Assembly: GCA_902622575.1 (NCBI GenBank)
Contig: CACNQJ010000003.1
Coordinates: forward strand, 62,001 to 126,000
Source of the DNA: an uncultured Bacteroidota bacterium
GTDB lineage: Bacteria; Bacteroidota; Bacteroidia; Flavobacteriales; Flavobacteriaceae
Direction of reading: 5' to 3'
Length of the DNA stretch: 64,000 nt
The translations under genes were made by a program, and so were the position numbers. Shown here piece by piece: positions 8,388 to 19,777 of the stretch (the stretch's first letter is position 1; every line of letters starts with the position of its first letter). The notes under the pieces were generated by a model. The model worked only from the letters and a program-made list of their open reading frames with translations, searched no databases and was not told the DNA's origin.

Positions 8388-9226
8388 TAAAAAATTAATG
8401 TTGGTGTGTTTTTGATATAGTCTTGATAACTTTCAAGGTGTCCCCATTTTTTTTGACCGCTTGCCGTAAGTTGTGGAACACCACTAACATAAACTAATAG
8501 TAAATAAGTAAAAATTGGAGAAATTAGGCTGACATATTGCCAACCCTCAAGAGATGAAAATGACATTATTGCAACACCTGTCCACAATGTAATTTCACCA
8601 ACATAGTTAGGGTGCCTTGACTTTGCCCATAAACCTTCATTAATGAATTTGTCTTTGTTTTTCGGATCCTTTCTAAATTTAGTTTTCTGACTATCTGCAA
8701 TTATCTCAATTGATAAACCAATTATAAATGTCACTAAACCAATATAGAAAATGTTATTTAGAATGACACCATCATTACTTGCTATAGCTGTTAATGCACA
8801 CATTGAACAAAATGAAACCCACATACCTGATATTGTCCATAGTAGAAAAAACCTTGCAAAAGATGTTTTTATTTCTCTAAACCTTTTATCCTCACCTGCT
8901 TTTTTTATTCTTAAAAATAAAAAACTACCTAGTCTTACAGCCCATAAAATTACTAGAGATGCTAAAATGATACTCCCCAATTGTTCCTGAAGATTATTTT
9001 TTGTGTAAACAACATAAACCATAATCGATATGTAAGTTAAACTACCAGTTAAGTCAAAAAACTTCTCAGTTTTAAGAAGGTAAGCAGGAATAAAAAATAA
9101 CCAATGAATTAAAAATGCAAGTAGTATTGCATTTTCAACTATTTCTAATTTTGTTAGAGTAGCTACAAAAAATGAAATACCAAAGACTAAAATAGATAAT
9201 ACTATGCGTACAGCGTTTTGTTTCAT
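8387..9226 (-). CDS. DUF1295 membrane protein (steroid 5-alpha-reductase / isoprenylcysteine methyltransferase fold)
   Basis: A 279-residue polytopic membrane protein with the C-terminal signature SRHPNYVGE (203-211), shared by DUF1295 proteins, steroid 5-alpha reductases and isoprenylcysteine carboxyl methyltransferases. FINEGLWAKSRHP precedes it and further membrane helices follow. The cofactor-binding fold suits SAM or NADPH, so the reaction is uncertain. It is the first gene of a tight cluster with a small membrane protein and a Ste24-like protease. The 41-bp gap to the divergent S9 peptidase must hold both promoters. Confidence 0.85.
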   Translation of the reverse strand: MKQNAVRIVLSILVFGISFFVATLTKLEIVENAILLAFLIHWLFFIPAYLLKTEKFFDLTGSLTYISIMVYVVYTKNNLQEQLGSIILASLVILWAVRLGSFLFLRIKKAGEDKRFREIKTSFARFFLLWTISGMWVSFCSMCALTAIASNDGVILNNIFYIGLVTFIIGLSIEIIADSQKTKFRKDPKNKDKFINEGLWAKSRHPNYVGEITLWTGVAIMSFSSLEGWQYVSLISPIFTYLLLVYVSGVPQLTASGQKKWGHLESYQDYIKNTPTLIF

Positions 9227-9267
9227 GTTACAATTTTATGTATTTTGAATAGAACAAAAAAATCTAT

Positions 9268-12078
9268 ATGTATTATATTTTAATGAAGAATTTACTTACT
9301 CTAATTTTTATATTCACATGTTTTAATTCATTTACTCAAAAAAAGATTTTAGATCACTCTGATTTCGATATTTGGAATAGAATTCAAAGCCCACAAATTG
9401 CCGCTGATGGCAATAATCTTCTTTATTCAATCCAGACTGGCGAAAAAGACAGCAAATTGATTATTAAGGACAAGCAAGGTAATTTAATTTTTAACCATGA
9501 TCGATCCGAGAATGGTGTATTTACATATGACTCAAAATTTACTCTTTTTAAAATAAAGGCATGGAAGGATAGTATAAATGAAATGAAAAGACGTAAAGTG
9601 AAAAAGGATAAAATGCCATTAGATTCTTTAGGAATCTTCAACATAGATAATCTTAATTTACAAAAAATTAGCAATATAAAATCTTATAAAATTCCAGAGA
9701 AGTGGTCAGGATTTATTGCATATACATATGAAATTTTAAGTGGACAAAAAGAAAAAAAGAATCAAGATTCTGAGGTTAGTGTCAAAAATAAATCTTCTAA
9801 AAAATTAAAAAAAGCTAGCTCAAAAAACGGATATCCATTAGTAATTCGCAATCTTGATAGTTCAGTTGAAGATACAATCCCTTATGTCACCAATTATACT
9901 TTCTCAAAAAAATCCGAGTCTTTAGCATATACAACAACTGGAATTAAAGATTCAATCCAAGCTGGTGTTTATGTAAAGAATTTAAAATCAAGCTCCATTA
10001 AACATGTTTATAGTTCACATGACAAGGCTAAGTATTATAAACTGACACTTAGTGATTCGGGAAAAAATTTAGCATTTGTTGTTGATGCTGATTCTACAAA
10101 ATCTTATAATCGACCATATGAGTTGTATTCTTGGAATTTTAAAAATGACAAAGCAAAACCAATAGTAAATAAATCAAATTCACCTAAAGGTTATCGTGTT
10201 TCATCTGATGGATCTTTAAAATTTTCTGGAGATGAAACTAAACTTTATTTTGGATTGGCTCTGCCTGAGATTGTTCAAGATACTTTATTGTTGGAGGAGG
10301 AAATTGTAAACGTGGAGGTATGGACCTATGATGAACCAAGGCTTTATACTATCCAAGAAATGCAACTAAATGATGACAAGAAAAAATCGTTCAAAACAGT
10401 TTTTCATTTTAAAGATCGGAAGTTAATTCAAATAGCATCTAAGGAATATCCTAATTCAATATTAACTGATGAGGCTAATGAGGATTATGCTTTGGTATAT
10501 AGAACTGAACCATATCAATTAAGTTCACAATGGACAGGACAATTTTCAAAGAATGATTTAGCAATAGTCAATGTCAATAATGGTCTATTAAAATTGGCAA
10601 TAAAAGGCAACCCTAATCCTGCATCACTTAGCCCAAATGGTGAATATGCTTATGGCTATAATCAGGTTGATAGTACATGGTATACCTACAACATAAAAAC
10701 ATCAAAATATACAGAATTAACTAAGGGAAAAATGTTTTATAATGAGCTTAGTGATTATCCAAATCATCCTAGATCATATGGTGCAGCAGGATGGACAAAA
10801 AATGATAAATCGATTCTAATTTATGATCGTTATGACATTTGGGAATTTGATCCAGAGACTGGATTAAATAAACGTTTAACAAAAGGTCGCGAAAAACAAA
10901 CATCCTACAGATATGTAAAATTAGATTCAGAAGTCAAACATATTCCTGTGAATAAAAAAATCCTGTTAAATACATTTAATGAGTCTACTAAAGAATCAGG
11001 TTATTATAAATTTGATGTTAAGACAAGTAAAGGAAATCAGTTGTTAAAAGGACCATTTCTTTATTCAAGTCCAAAAAAGGCTAGATTATCAGATGATTTA
11101 ATGTTTACTAGACAATCTTTTGAGGAGTTTCCTAATATCAGGATTTCAGATTTAAGTTTTAATTCTGAGGTTGTAATAAGTGATGTAAACCCACAGCAGT
11201 CAGACTATAATTGGGGAACTGCTGAACTAATGCATTGGTATTCTTTAGATGGAATACCATTAACCGGTATGTTAATAAAACCAGAAAATTTCGATCCAAC
11301 TAAGAAATACCCACTATTAGTTAATTTCTATGAAAAAAGTTCAAATAGTTTGCATTCTCACAGAGCTCCCAATCCTGGAAGATCATCAATAAACTATAGT
11401 TTTTACACCAGCCGCGGATATGTTATTTTCAATCCAGATGTTCATTACAGAGTTGGATATCCAGGTGAAAGTGCTTTCAATTGTGTTATTCCTGGTGTAA
11501 CAGCACTCATTGATAAAGGTTTTATTGATGAAGATAATATTGGAGTTCAAGGACATAGCTGGGGGGGGTACCAAATAGCTTATTTAGTAACAAAAACAGA
11601 TATTTTTAAGGCTGCTGAGTCAGGTGCACCAGTTGTTAACATGATAAGTGCCTATGGTGGAATAAGATGGGACACTGGATTGAGCAGACAATTTCAATAC
11701 GAGCATACTCAAAGTAGAATTGGTGGGACACCCTGGGAATTTCCTCAAAGATATTTTGAAAATTCACCTATATATAATATTGATAAAATTAATACTCCAT
11801 TGTTAATAATGCATAATGACAAAGATGGTCATGTACCTTGGTATCAGGGTATCGAATTCTTTGTAAGTCTCAGGCGGCTAGGAAAACCATCATGGTTATT
11901 AAACTACAATGGTGCAAGACATTGGCCTTTAAAAATGCAAAACAGAAAAGATTTTAATATTAGAATGCAACAATTTTTTGATTACTATCTGAAAGGTGCA
12001 GCAAAACCAGTTTGGATGGATAGGGGAGTCCCTGCAATTGAAAAAGGTATTAATCAAGGTTATGAATTAATCAAATAA
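9268..12078 (+). CDS. exported S9-family prolyl oligopeptidase / dipeptidyl peptidase-like
   Basis: A 936-residue protein with a Sec signal, a long beta-propeller region and a C-terminal alpha/beta hydrolase domain. The nucleophile motif GHSWGGY puts the catalytic Ser near residue 764. The acid lies in MHNDKDGHVPW (about 850) and the His in GARHWPL (about 884). ATG 9268 is used; ATG 9283 gives the more classical signal (MKNLLTLIFIF) and may be the true start. It probably cleaves peptides in the periplasm or outside the cell for nutrition. A methyltransferase gene follows after 19 bp. Confidence 0.9.
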   Translation: MYYILMKNLLTLIFIFTCFNSFTQKKILDHSDFDIWNRIQSPQIAADGNNLLYSIQTGEKDSKLIIKDKQGNLIFNHDRSENGVFTYDSKFTLFKIKAWKDSINEMKRRKVKKDKMPLDSLGIFNIDNLNLQKISNIKSYKIPEKWSGFIAYTYEILSGQKEKKNQDSEVSVKNKSSKKLKKASSKNGYPLVIRNLDSSVEDTIPYVTNYTFSKKSESLAYTTTGIKDSIQAGVYVKNLKSSSIKHVYSSHDKAKYYKLTLSDSGKNLAFVVDADSTKSYNRPYELYSWNFKNDKAKPIVNKSNSPKGYRVSSDGSLKFSGDETKLYFGLALPEIVQDTLLLEEEIVNVEVWTYDEPRLYTIQEMQLNDDKKKSFKTVFHFKDRKLIQIASKEYPNSILTDEANEDYALVYRTEPYQLSSQWTGQFSKNDLAIVNVNNGLLKLAIKGNPNPASLSPNGEYAYGYNQVDSTWYTYNIKTSKYTELTKGKMFYNELSDYPNHPRSYGAAGWTKNDKSILIYDRYDIWEFDPETGLNKRLTKGREKQTSYRYVKLDSEVKHIPVNKKILLNTFNESTKESGYYKFDVKTSKGNQLLKGPFLYSSPKKARLSDDLMFTRQSFEEFPNIRISDLSFNSEVVISDVNPQQSDYNWGTAELMHWYSLDGIPLTGMLIKPENFDPTKKYPLLVNFYEKSSNSLHSHRAPNPGRSSINYSFYTSRGYVIFNPDVHYRVGYPGESAFNCVIPGVTALIDKGFIDEDNIGVQGHSWGGYQIAYLVTKTDIFKAAESGAPVVNMISAYGGIRWDTGLSRQFQYEHTQSRIGGTPWEFPQRYFENSPIYNIDKINTPLLIMHNDKDGHVPWYQGIEFFVSLRRLGKPSWLLNYNGARHWPLKMQNRKDFNIRMQQFFDYYLKGAAKPVWMDRGVPAIEKGINQGYELIK

Positions 12079-12097
12079 TCGAATTAAATGCCTTAAA

Positions 12098-12922
12098 ATG
12101 GAAAACCTAAATCAAAATATAGAAAATCACTACCTCAAGGAAGAACTTTATGAAGAGATTCTTAATCGTCTCAAAGATCAAGGTATTGATCTTAATAAGG
12201 TAAAAAGATCTGACATTGCAGGTGTTGATGAGTTTCATGTAAGGGGTGCGGCTGTATCAAAGGAACTTGCTGAAAGTATAAACCTACAAGAAGCAAAAGT
12301 TTTGGATGTCGGTTGTGGTCTTGGAGGTCCATGTCGAATGCTTGCTGATGAGTATAATTGTCAAGTCACAGGACTAGACCTTAGTAACGAATACATAAGG
12401 ACCGCAAAGGAACTTTCTAAACTTGTAAAGTTAGATAGTAAGACATCATTTATACAAGGAGATGCTACAAGCCTTCCATTTGAAGATAATACGTTTGATG
12501 TAATATGGACGCAGCATGTTCAAATGAATATTCCAAACAAGGAAAAGTTCTATTCCGAAATAAGTCGAGTTCTAAAATCCGGAGGATATTTTCTTTATTA
12601 TGAGATATTAAAGAGAGGAGATGGAGAAGTTAATTACCCTGTGCCATGGGCGAGTACATCAGAAATAAGTTTCCTTTTCAAGGAAACAGAAATGGATAAT
12701 TTTTTAACGAAATTTGGTTTGATAAAAAAGCAATCTAATGATCAGACCACATATGGTATTGATTTTTTAAATGCAGCTTTTGCAAATATGAAAGAATTTG
12801 GCCCTCCGAAAATAGGTTTAAATGCTCTTATGGGTGAAACTACCAAGCAAAAACTTGTCAATGTTCTTGGACACCTGAAAAGTGGTGAGTTAGAACTAAA
12901 AAGTGGAGTTTATAAAAAATAA
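12098..12922 (+). CDS. class I SAM-dependent methyltransferase
   Basis: A 274-residue cytosolic methyltransferase. Motif I is VLDVGCGLGGPCRML (about 68-82), followed by the acidic ribose-binding loop VTGLDLS, the GDATSLPFEDNTFDVIW motif and VLKSGGYFLYYEIL. This arrangement suits small-molecule N- or C-methyltransferases (UbiE, sarcosine or dimethylglycine methyltransferase-like). The substrate cannot be assigned. The 19-bp spacing after the S9 peptidase allows co-transcription, though a functional link is not obvious. Confidence 0.85.
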   Translation: MENLNQNIENHYLKEELYEEILNRLKDQGIDLNKVKRSDIAGVDEFHVRGAAVSKELAESINLQEAKVLDVGCGLGGPCRMLADEYNCQVTGLDLSNEYIRTAKELSKLVKLDSKTSFIQGDATSLPFEDNTFDVIWTQHVQMNIPNKEKFYSEISRVLKSGGYFLYYEILKRGDGEVNYPVPWASTSEISFLFKETEMDNFLTKFGLIKKQSNDQTTYGIDFLNAAFANMKEFGPPKIGLNALMGETTKQKLVNVLGHLKSGELELKSGVYKK

Positions 12923-12995
12923 ACTGTTACCAAAAATGTGTAAAATCCATAAATAAATGTTAAGCTGCTTATTCTTCAATGACAATTTCAAATTA

Positions 12996-13024
12996 AAATA
13001 AAAAACCCCACTTTAAAAGTGAGG
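12996..13024 (-). terminator. intrinsic terminator of ssrA
   Basis: Read on the minus strand, CCTCACTT (13024-13017) pairs with AAGTGGGG (13013-13006) as an 8-bp stem with one G-U pair and a 3-nt loop, followed by TTTTTTATTTT. It lies 8 nt beyond the 3' CCA of the tmRNA. Confidence 0.85.
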
Positions 13025-13031
13025 TGTTGAT

Positions 13032-13424
13032 TGGTGGAGTCGGAGGGATTCGAACCCTCGTCCAAACGACTGAAATACTAGCTTTCTACAAATTTAGTTT
13101 TCACTTATTTTTCGATAATGTTCTAGCTGAAAACTACACAAACATTACTTAGCTTCAAAATTTCAAATAACTATCGAAGCATTAGTTATTCTATGTTAAC
13201 GTTATGGTGTCTCATATAAAATTATTGTCAACAAAAATAACTTTGAGACATCTCGCTTTCCTACCTTGTAGGACGTGGCAAAAACCTACTATAATTCAGT
13301 CTTAAGCAGCAAGAGCGTATTTATTTTCGCCATTTAAAGTTTTTAGTTGATATTAACGAGCTGTAACTAATCGCTCGATTTGCTTACCAATACTACTAAA
13401 TCGCTGTCAAATCCAGTCGACCCC
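13032..13424 (-). ncRNA. ssrA: transfer-messenger RNA (tmRNA)
   Basis: The RNA is about 393 nt. The 5' end GGGGTCG (13424-13418) pairs with CGACTCC just before the encoded ACCA end, forming a 7-bp acceptor stem with one G-U. The T arm carries GGGTTCGAATCCC. The tag frame on the minus strand (13331-13302) encodes GENKYALAA and a TAA stop, added after the tRNA-borne alanine. It rescues stalled ribosomes with SmpB and marks peptides for proteolysis; lon in this window is one candidate protease. The tag ends in the typical ALAA. Confidence 0.97.
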
Positions 13425-13467
13425 AAAATTTCAATGAACAAACGGATGGCAAAAATAATAAATACTA

Positions 13468-14268
13468 TTAAATAGCAGATTTAATCTTAAGTAGTTTAAC
13501 TAAAAGAATCTCTAATTGATCCAATGGAAGCATATTTTTGCCATCACTTTTAGCATTCTTCGGAGATGGATGAGTTTCAATAAAAAGTCCATCTACACCA
13601 GATGCGATACCAGCTTTAGCAATTGTTTCAATTAGTTCAGGATGACCACCGGTAACTCCTGATGGCTGGTTTGGTTGCTGAAGTGAATGGGTTACATCTA
13701 AAATAACTGGAGCATATTCTTTCATTTTAGGAATCCCTCTAAAATCAACAACTAAATCCTGATAACCAAACATGTTTCCCCTCTCTGTTATTAACACTTT
13801 ATCATTACCAGAATCTTTGACCTTATCAACTGCAAATTTCATGGATGTAGAGTTCATAAACTGTCCTTTTTTTATGTTGACTATTTTTGAGGTTTTTGCT
13901 GCTGCTACAATTAAATCTGTTTGTCTTGCTAAAAAGGCAGGTATTTGAAGAATATCTACATGCTTTGTAGCTAGATCAGCATCTTTAACTTCATGAATGT
14001 CAGTAGTTGTTAGTATTGAAAAACTGTTTCCAACTTTTTTTATGATCTCTAAAGCCTTTTTATCACCAATTCCTGTAAAACTGTCTATTTTACTCCTGTT
14101 TGCTTTTTTAAAACTTCCCTTAAAAACAAAGTTTATATCTAGTTTTAGTGAGATTTTGTGAATTTTTTCAGCAATTTCAAATGCTATTTCTTCACTTTCA
14201 ATTGCACATGGACCTGCAATGAGTAAAAATGAATTTTTTTTATCAAATAGCTCTCTGTATTCAATCAT
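13468..14268 (-). CDS. kdsA: 3-deoxy-8-phosphooctulonate synthase
   Basis: A 266-residue enzyme that condenses arabinose 5-phosphate and phosphoenolpyruvate to KDO 8-phosphate for lipopolysaccharide. Family landmarks are LIAGPCAIES at the N-terminus, FKGSFKKANRSK, DILQIPAFLARQTDL, ITERGNMFGYQDLVVDFR and DVTHSLQQP. The length matches KdsA; DAHP synthase is excluded by the KANRSK/FGYQ pattern. It lies 20 bp downstream of an FtsE-like gene and upstream of ssrA, all on the minus strand. Confidence 0.96.
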   Translation of the reverse strand: MIEYRELFDKKNSFLLIAGPCAIESEEIAFEIAEKIHKISLKLDINFVFKGSFKKANRSKIDSFTGIGDKKALEIIKKVGNSFSILTTTDIHEVKDADLATKHVDILQIPAFLARQTDLIVAAAKTSKIVNIKKGQFMNSTSMKFAVDKVKDSGNDKVLITERGNMFGYQDLVVDFRGIPKMKEYAPVILDVTHSLQQPNQPSGVTGGHPELIETIAKAGIASGVDGLFIETHPSPKNAKSDGKNMLPLDQLEILLVKLLKIKSAI

Positions 14269-14288
14269 GGCGTAAATGTATGTAAATA

Positions 14289-14975
14289 TTATGTTTTTTT
14301 GGAAAGTTCAAATAATTTACCATCCTCTAGTCTCAATGTTTTTTTTGGAAAATTCGATATCATATCATAGTCGTGTGTAGCCATAAAAACAGTACTACCT
14401 TCATTATTGATATCAATTAATAGATTCATGATTTCTTTGCTTGTAGCAGGGTCTAAATTCCCCGTTGGTTCATCAGCCAAAATTAAATCAGGTTTGTTTA
14501 ATATAGCCCTAGCAATTGAGACTCTTTGTTGTTCTCCGCCAGAAAGCTGATGAGGGAATCTATCTTTTATATCAATCATACCCACCTGATTTAGAACCTT
14601 ATTGATCCTTTCATCTATCTTTAACTTATCTTTCCATTCTGTAGCTTTTAAAACAAATTCTAAATTTTTATAAATCGACCGATCTGAAAGAAGCTTGAAA
14701 TCTTGAAATATGATTCCAATTTTTCTTCTTAAAAAAGGAATTTGATTTTTTTTGATTTTATCAATATCAATTCCGTCAATTACACAATTTCCAGACTGAA
14801 TTGGTATATCACAAAAAATCGATCTAATAATGCTGCTTTTTCCGCTTCCAGTTTTTCCAATTAAATATATAAAATCACCTGAAGAAATTGAAAAGTTTAA
14901 ATTCTCGATTATGTTTGTTTCACTAATTTTTAACGAAACTTCACTAAATACAATTATTTCAGATTTCATCATCAA
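14289..14975 (-). CDS. ftsE: cell-division ABC transporter ATP-binding protein FtsE-like
   Basis: A 228-residue ABC ATPase: Walker A GKTGSGKSS, Q-loop IIFQDFKLL, signature LSGGEQQR, Walker B LILADEPTG, and the H-loop ATHDYD. The FQDFKLLSDRS segment and compact length match FtsE, which works with the membrane protein FtsX to control peptidoglycan hydrolysis at the septum. ftsX is not adjacent here, so the assignment rests on sequence; a LolD-like lipoprotein or macrolide ATPase is the alternative. Two or three alternative Met starts are possible at the N-terminus. Confidence 0.82.
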   Translation of the reverse strand: MMMKSEIIVFSEVSLKISETNIIENLNFSISSGDFIYLIGKTGSGKSSIIRSIFCDIPIQSGNCVIDGIDIDKIKKNQIPFLRRKIGIIFQDFKLLSDRSIYKNLEFVLKATEWKDKLKIDERINKVLNQVGMIDIKDRFPHQLSGGEQQRVSIARAILNKPDLILADEPTGNLDPATSKEIMNLLIDINNEGSTVFMATHDYDMISNFPKKTLRLEDGKLFELSKKT

Positions 14976-15015
14976 ATCAATCTAAAGTTATTAATTCATT
15001 TTAAATTTTTTCACT

Positions 15016-15035
15016 TTTTTGACAATTGTTAAAAA
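15016..15035. promoter_or_regulatory. imperfect 20-bp palindrome in the ftsE-asnB divergent region
   Basis: TTTTT-G-ACAATTGT-T-AAAAA is symmetric except for one position pair and is flanked further out by TCAC and GTGA. It sits between the divergent ftsE and asnB starts (14975 and 15102). It could be an operator; no regulator can be named. Confidence 0.35.
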
Positions 15036-15101
15036 TAATGTGATATATAAAATAAACTGAGTCAAAACCAAATTAATTATTCATATTTGTCAAAAAAATT
15101 T

Positions 15102-16766
15102 ATGTGTGGTATTGTATGCGCTTTAGACATCAAAGAAAGTTCTAAGAAACTTAGAGCAGATGTTCTTGAAATGTCTAAGAAATTAAGACACAGAGGTCCT
15201 GATTGGAATGGAATTTATGCCGATGACAATGTTATTTTGGCCCATGAGCGCCTTGCAATAGTTGACCCAAAATCTGGAAAGCAACCCCTCTTTAGTCATG
15301 ATGGTAGATATATCCTGGCAGCTAACGGAGAAATTTACAATCACAATGAATTGAGTAAGGGTTTGAAAAATAATTATAAATTCTTAACTAAATCAGATTG
15401 CGAAGTAATTATTGCTCTATACAATGAAAAAAGAGAAAAATTCATCGACGATTTAAATGGAATTTTTGGATTTGTAATTTATGATAAGGTTGAAAAGGAA
15501 TTTCTTATCGCTCGAGATCACATTGGAATAATTCCATTATACATCGGCTGGGACTCTGCAGGTACATTATTCGTCTCCTCTGAGCTTAAAGCACTAGAGG
15601 GGAGATGTAAAAAAATTGAAGTTTTCCCACCGGGCCACTTCATGTCTAGTAAGGATTGTCTTCTCAAAAAATGGTATAAAAGAGATTGGATGAGTTATGA
15701 TAATGTAAGTGATAACAAAACTAGTATAGAAAATTTAAAAAAATCTCTTGAAGAGGCCGTTTACAGACAGTTGATGAGTGATGTGCCTTATGGTGTTCTT
15801 TTATCGGGGGGGTTAGATTCTTCAATAACTTCTGCCTTAGCCAAAAAGTTTTCTAAAAAAAGAATTGAGACTCAAGATGCTGAGGAGGCATGGTATCCTC
15901 AATTACATTCCTTTTCAGTTGGATTGGTGGGTTCACCTGATCTAGAAGCTGCAAAATTAGTCGCTGAAAAAATTGGTTCAATTCACCACGAAATAAATTT
16001 TACAATTCAGGAAGGATTAGATGCAATCAGAGATGTGATTTATCATATAGAAACATATGATGTAACAACAGTTAGAGCTTCAACCCCCATGTATTTAATG
16101 GCTCGAGTGATAAAGTCAATGGGAATTAAGATGGTTTTGTCTGGTGAAGGTGCTGATGAAATTTTTGGAGGGTATTTATATTTTCATAAAGCACCAAATT
16201 CTAAAGAATTTCATAAAGAAACTGTTCGTAAAATAGACAAACTATATCAGTATGATTGTTTGAGAGCTAATAAGTCACTTGCAGCATGGGGAATTGAGGG
16301 TAGAGTTCCATTCCTAGATAAAGAATTTATTGATGTTGCAATGAGAATTAATCCAGAGGATAAGATGATAACAAATGAAAGGATGGAAAAGTGGGTTTTA
16401 AGAAAGTCTTTTGAGAAATATTTACCTAAAGAAGTTGCATGGAGACAAAAAGAACAATTTAGTGATGGAGTCGGCTACAGTTGGATTGATAGCCTTAAAG
16501 ATTTGGTTAACAAAGAAGTCTCTGATAGTGACTTTATAAGTGCAAGTAAAAGATTCCCTTTTCAAACGCCCCAAAACAAGGAAGAGTATTATTACAGATC
16601 TATTTTTGAAGAACACTTTCCATCAAAAACTTCTGCAGAAACAGTACCTTCTGTGCCCTCTGTTGCATGCAGTACACCAATTGCAATAGAATGGGATAAA
16701 TCATTCAAAAATTTAAATGATCCGTCAGGCAGATCGATTCAAAATATTCATAAAGATTCTTATTAA
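15102..16766 (+). CDS. asnB: asparagine synthase (glutamine-hydrolysing)
   Basis: Makes asparagine from aspartate, glutamine and ATP. The start is ATG 15102 because the mature enzyme needs cysteine at position 2 (MCGIVCALD) as glutaminase nucleophile; the TTG five codons upstream would bury it. The length, 554 residues, equals the E. coli AsnB size. The N-terminal class II amidotransferase domain covers about 2-190. The ATP-pyrophosphatase motif LLSGGLDSS is near residue 235. SGEGADEIFGGY and the ending VPSVACSTPIAIEWD are typical. It is followed by a 115-bp gap before gyrB. Confidence 0.97.
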   Translation: MCGIVCALDIKESSKKLRADVLEMSKKLRHRGPDWNGIYADDNVILAHERLAIVDPKSGKQPLFSHDGRYILAANGEIYNHNELSKGLKNNYKFLTKSDCEVIIALYNEKREKFIDDLNGIFGFVIYDKVEKEFLIARDHIGIIPLYIGWDSAGTLFVSSELKALEGRCKKIEVFPPGHFMSSKDCLLKKWYKRDWMSYDNVSDNKTSIENLKKSLEEAVYRQLMSDVPYGVLLSGGLDSSITSALAKKFSKKRIETQDAEEAWYPQLHSFSVGLVGSPDLEAAKLVAEKIGSIHHEINFTIQEGLDAIRDVIYHIETYDVTTVRASTPMYLMARVIKSMGIKMVLSGEGADEIFGGYLYFHKAPNSKEFHKETVRKIDKLYQYDCLRANKSLAAWGIEGRVPFLDKEFIDVAMRINPEDKMITNERMEKWVLRKSFEKYLPKEVAWRQKEQFSDGVGYSWIDSLKDLVNKEVSDSDFISASKRFPFQTPQNKEEYYYRSIFEEHFPSKTSAETVPSVPSVACSTPIAIEWDKSFKNLNDPSGRSIQNIHKDSY

Positions 16767-16842
16767 CTTTTCTTGTATAAATTGTTAATAACTTAACCAT
16801 ATATACCTCTGTAAAAAAGCCAATTTTAGACCATTTTTTGAG

Positions 16843-16850
16843 TATATTTG
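16843..16850 (+). promoter_or_regulatory. candidate -7 box of the gyrB promoter
   Basis: TATATTTG matches the Bacteroidetes TAnnTTTG -7 consensus and lies 31 bp before the gyrB ATG, in the only sizeable gap ahead of gyrB-mdh. No TTTG at the usual -33 distance is visible, so support is partial. Confidence 0.4.
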
Positions 16851-16857
16851 CTAGTGA

Positions 16858-18816
<1,959 letters not shown>

Positions 18817-18825
18817 TTATTAAAT

Positions 18826-19758
18826 ATGAAAGTTACTATTGTTGGTGCCGGTAATGTTGGTGCTACTGCGGCAGATGTTATTGCCTCGAAAGAAATTGCA
18901 GAAGATATTGTTTTATTGGATATTAAAGAGGGTTTTGCAGAGGGTAAAGCACTTGATCTTATGCAAACATCTTCTACGAAAGGTTTTAATTCAGTTATAA
19001 CTGGTACAACTGGTGATTATTCGCTAACTGAGGGCAGCGATGTTGTGGTCATAACATCAGGTATCCCTAGAAAACCTGGGATGACAAGAGAAGAGTTAAT
19101 AGGAATAAATGCCAATATTGTAAAAGATGTTTCAAAAAACATTCTTGCACATACATCTAACCCAATAATAGTTATGGTCTCAAATCCTATGGATACAATG
19201 ACTTACCTTGCTCTAAAGTCTACCGGCTTAGATCCTAAAAGAGTTATTGGTATGGGAGGTGCTTTAGATAGCTCCAGATTCAAAACTTATATTTCATTAG
19301 CGATAAATAAACCTCAAAAAAATATAGATGGTATAGTGATTGGAGGTCATGGAGATACAACTATGATCCCTTTACATCGTTTGGCTAAATATAATGGAGA
19401 GCCTCTTTCAAAATTATTGGGAATTGAAGAAACTGAGAAAGTTGTAAAATCCACCATGATTGGAGGTGCGACATTAACAAAACTGCTAGGAACATCAGCT
19501 TGGTATGCTCCAGGATCCTCAATTGCTTATTTGGTTGATTCAATCTTAAATGATAAAAAATATATTATTCCATGCTCTGTTTTTTTGGATGGACATTATG
19601 GTTTAAATGATATTTGCATTGGAGTACCATGTTCCATAGGTAAAAATGGAGTTGAGCAAATAGTTCAATTAGATTTAAATAAAGACGAAATGGAGAAGTT
19701 AAGCAGCTCTGCTGATGCTGTCAGATCAATGAATTTGACACTAATTAATCACACCTAA
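18826..19758 (+). CDS. mdh: malate dehydrogenase
   Basis: A 310-residue NAD-dependent LDH/MDH-family enzyme oxidising malate to oxaloacetate in the TCA cycle. The dinucleotide motif is VGAGNVGATAAD at the N-terminus. ITSGIPRKPGMTREEL carries the substrate-binding arginine of malate dehydrogenases, NPMDTMTY follows, and the catalytic His is in GGHGDTTMIPL. It belongs to the LDH-like MDH group. The 9-bp spacing to gyrB suggests co-transcription; secDF downstream has its own promoter. Confidence 0.95.
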   Translation: MKVTIVGAGNVGATAADVIASKEIAEDIVLLDIKEGFAEGKALDLMQTSSTKGFNSVITGTTGDYSLTEGSDVVVITSGIPRKPGMTREELIGINANIVKDVSKNILAHTSNPIIVMVSNPMDTMTYLALKSTGLDPKRVIGMGGALDSSRFKTYISLAINKPQKNIDGIVIGGHGDTTMIPLHRLAKYNGEPLSKLLGIEETEKVVKSTMIGGATLTKLLGTSAWYAPGSSIAYLVDSILNDKKYIIPCSVFLDGHYGLNDICIGVPCSIGKNGVEQIVQLDLNKDEMEKLSSSADAVRSMNLTLINHT

Positions 19759-19777
19759 TAACATTAAATCCTAGAAT

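Noticed and set aside
15087..15101. Upstream TTG start for asnB
   Set aside because: It would place five residues before the nucleophile cysteine, which must be residue 2 for glutaminase activity.
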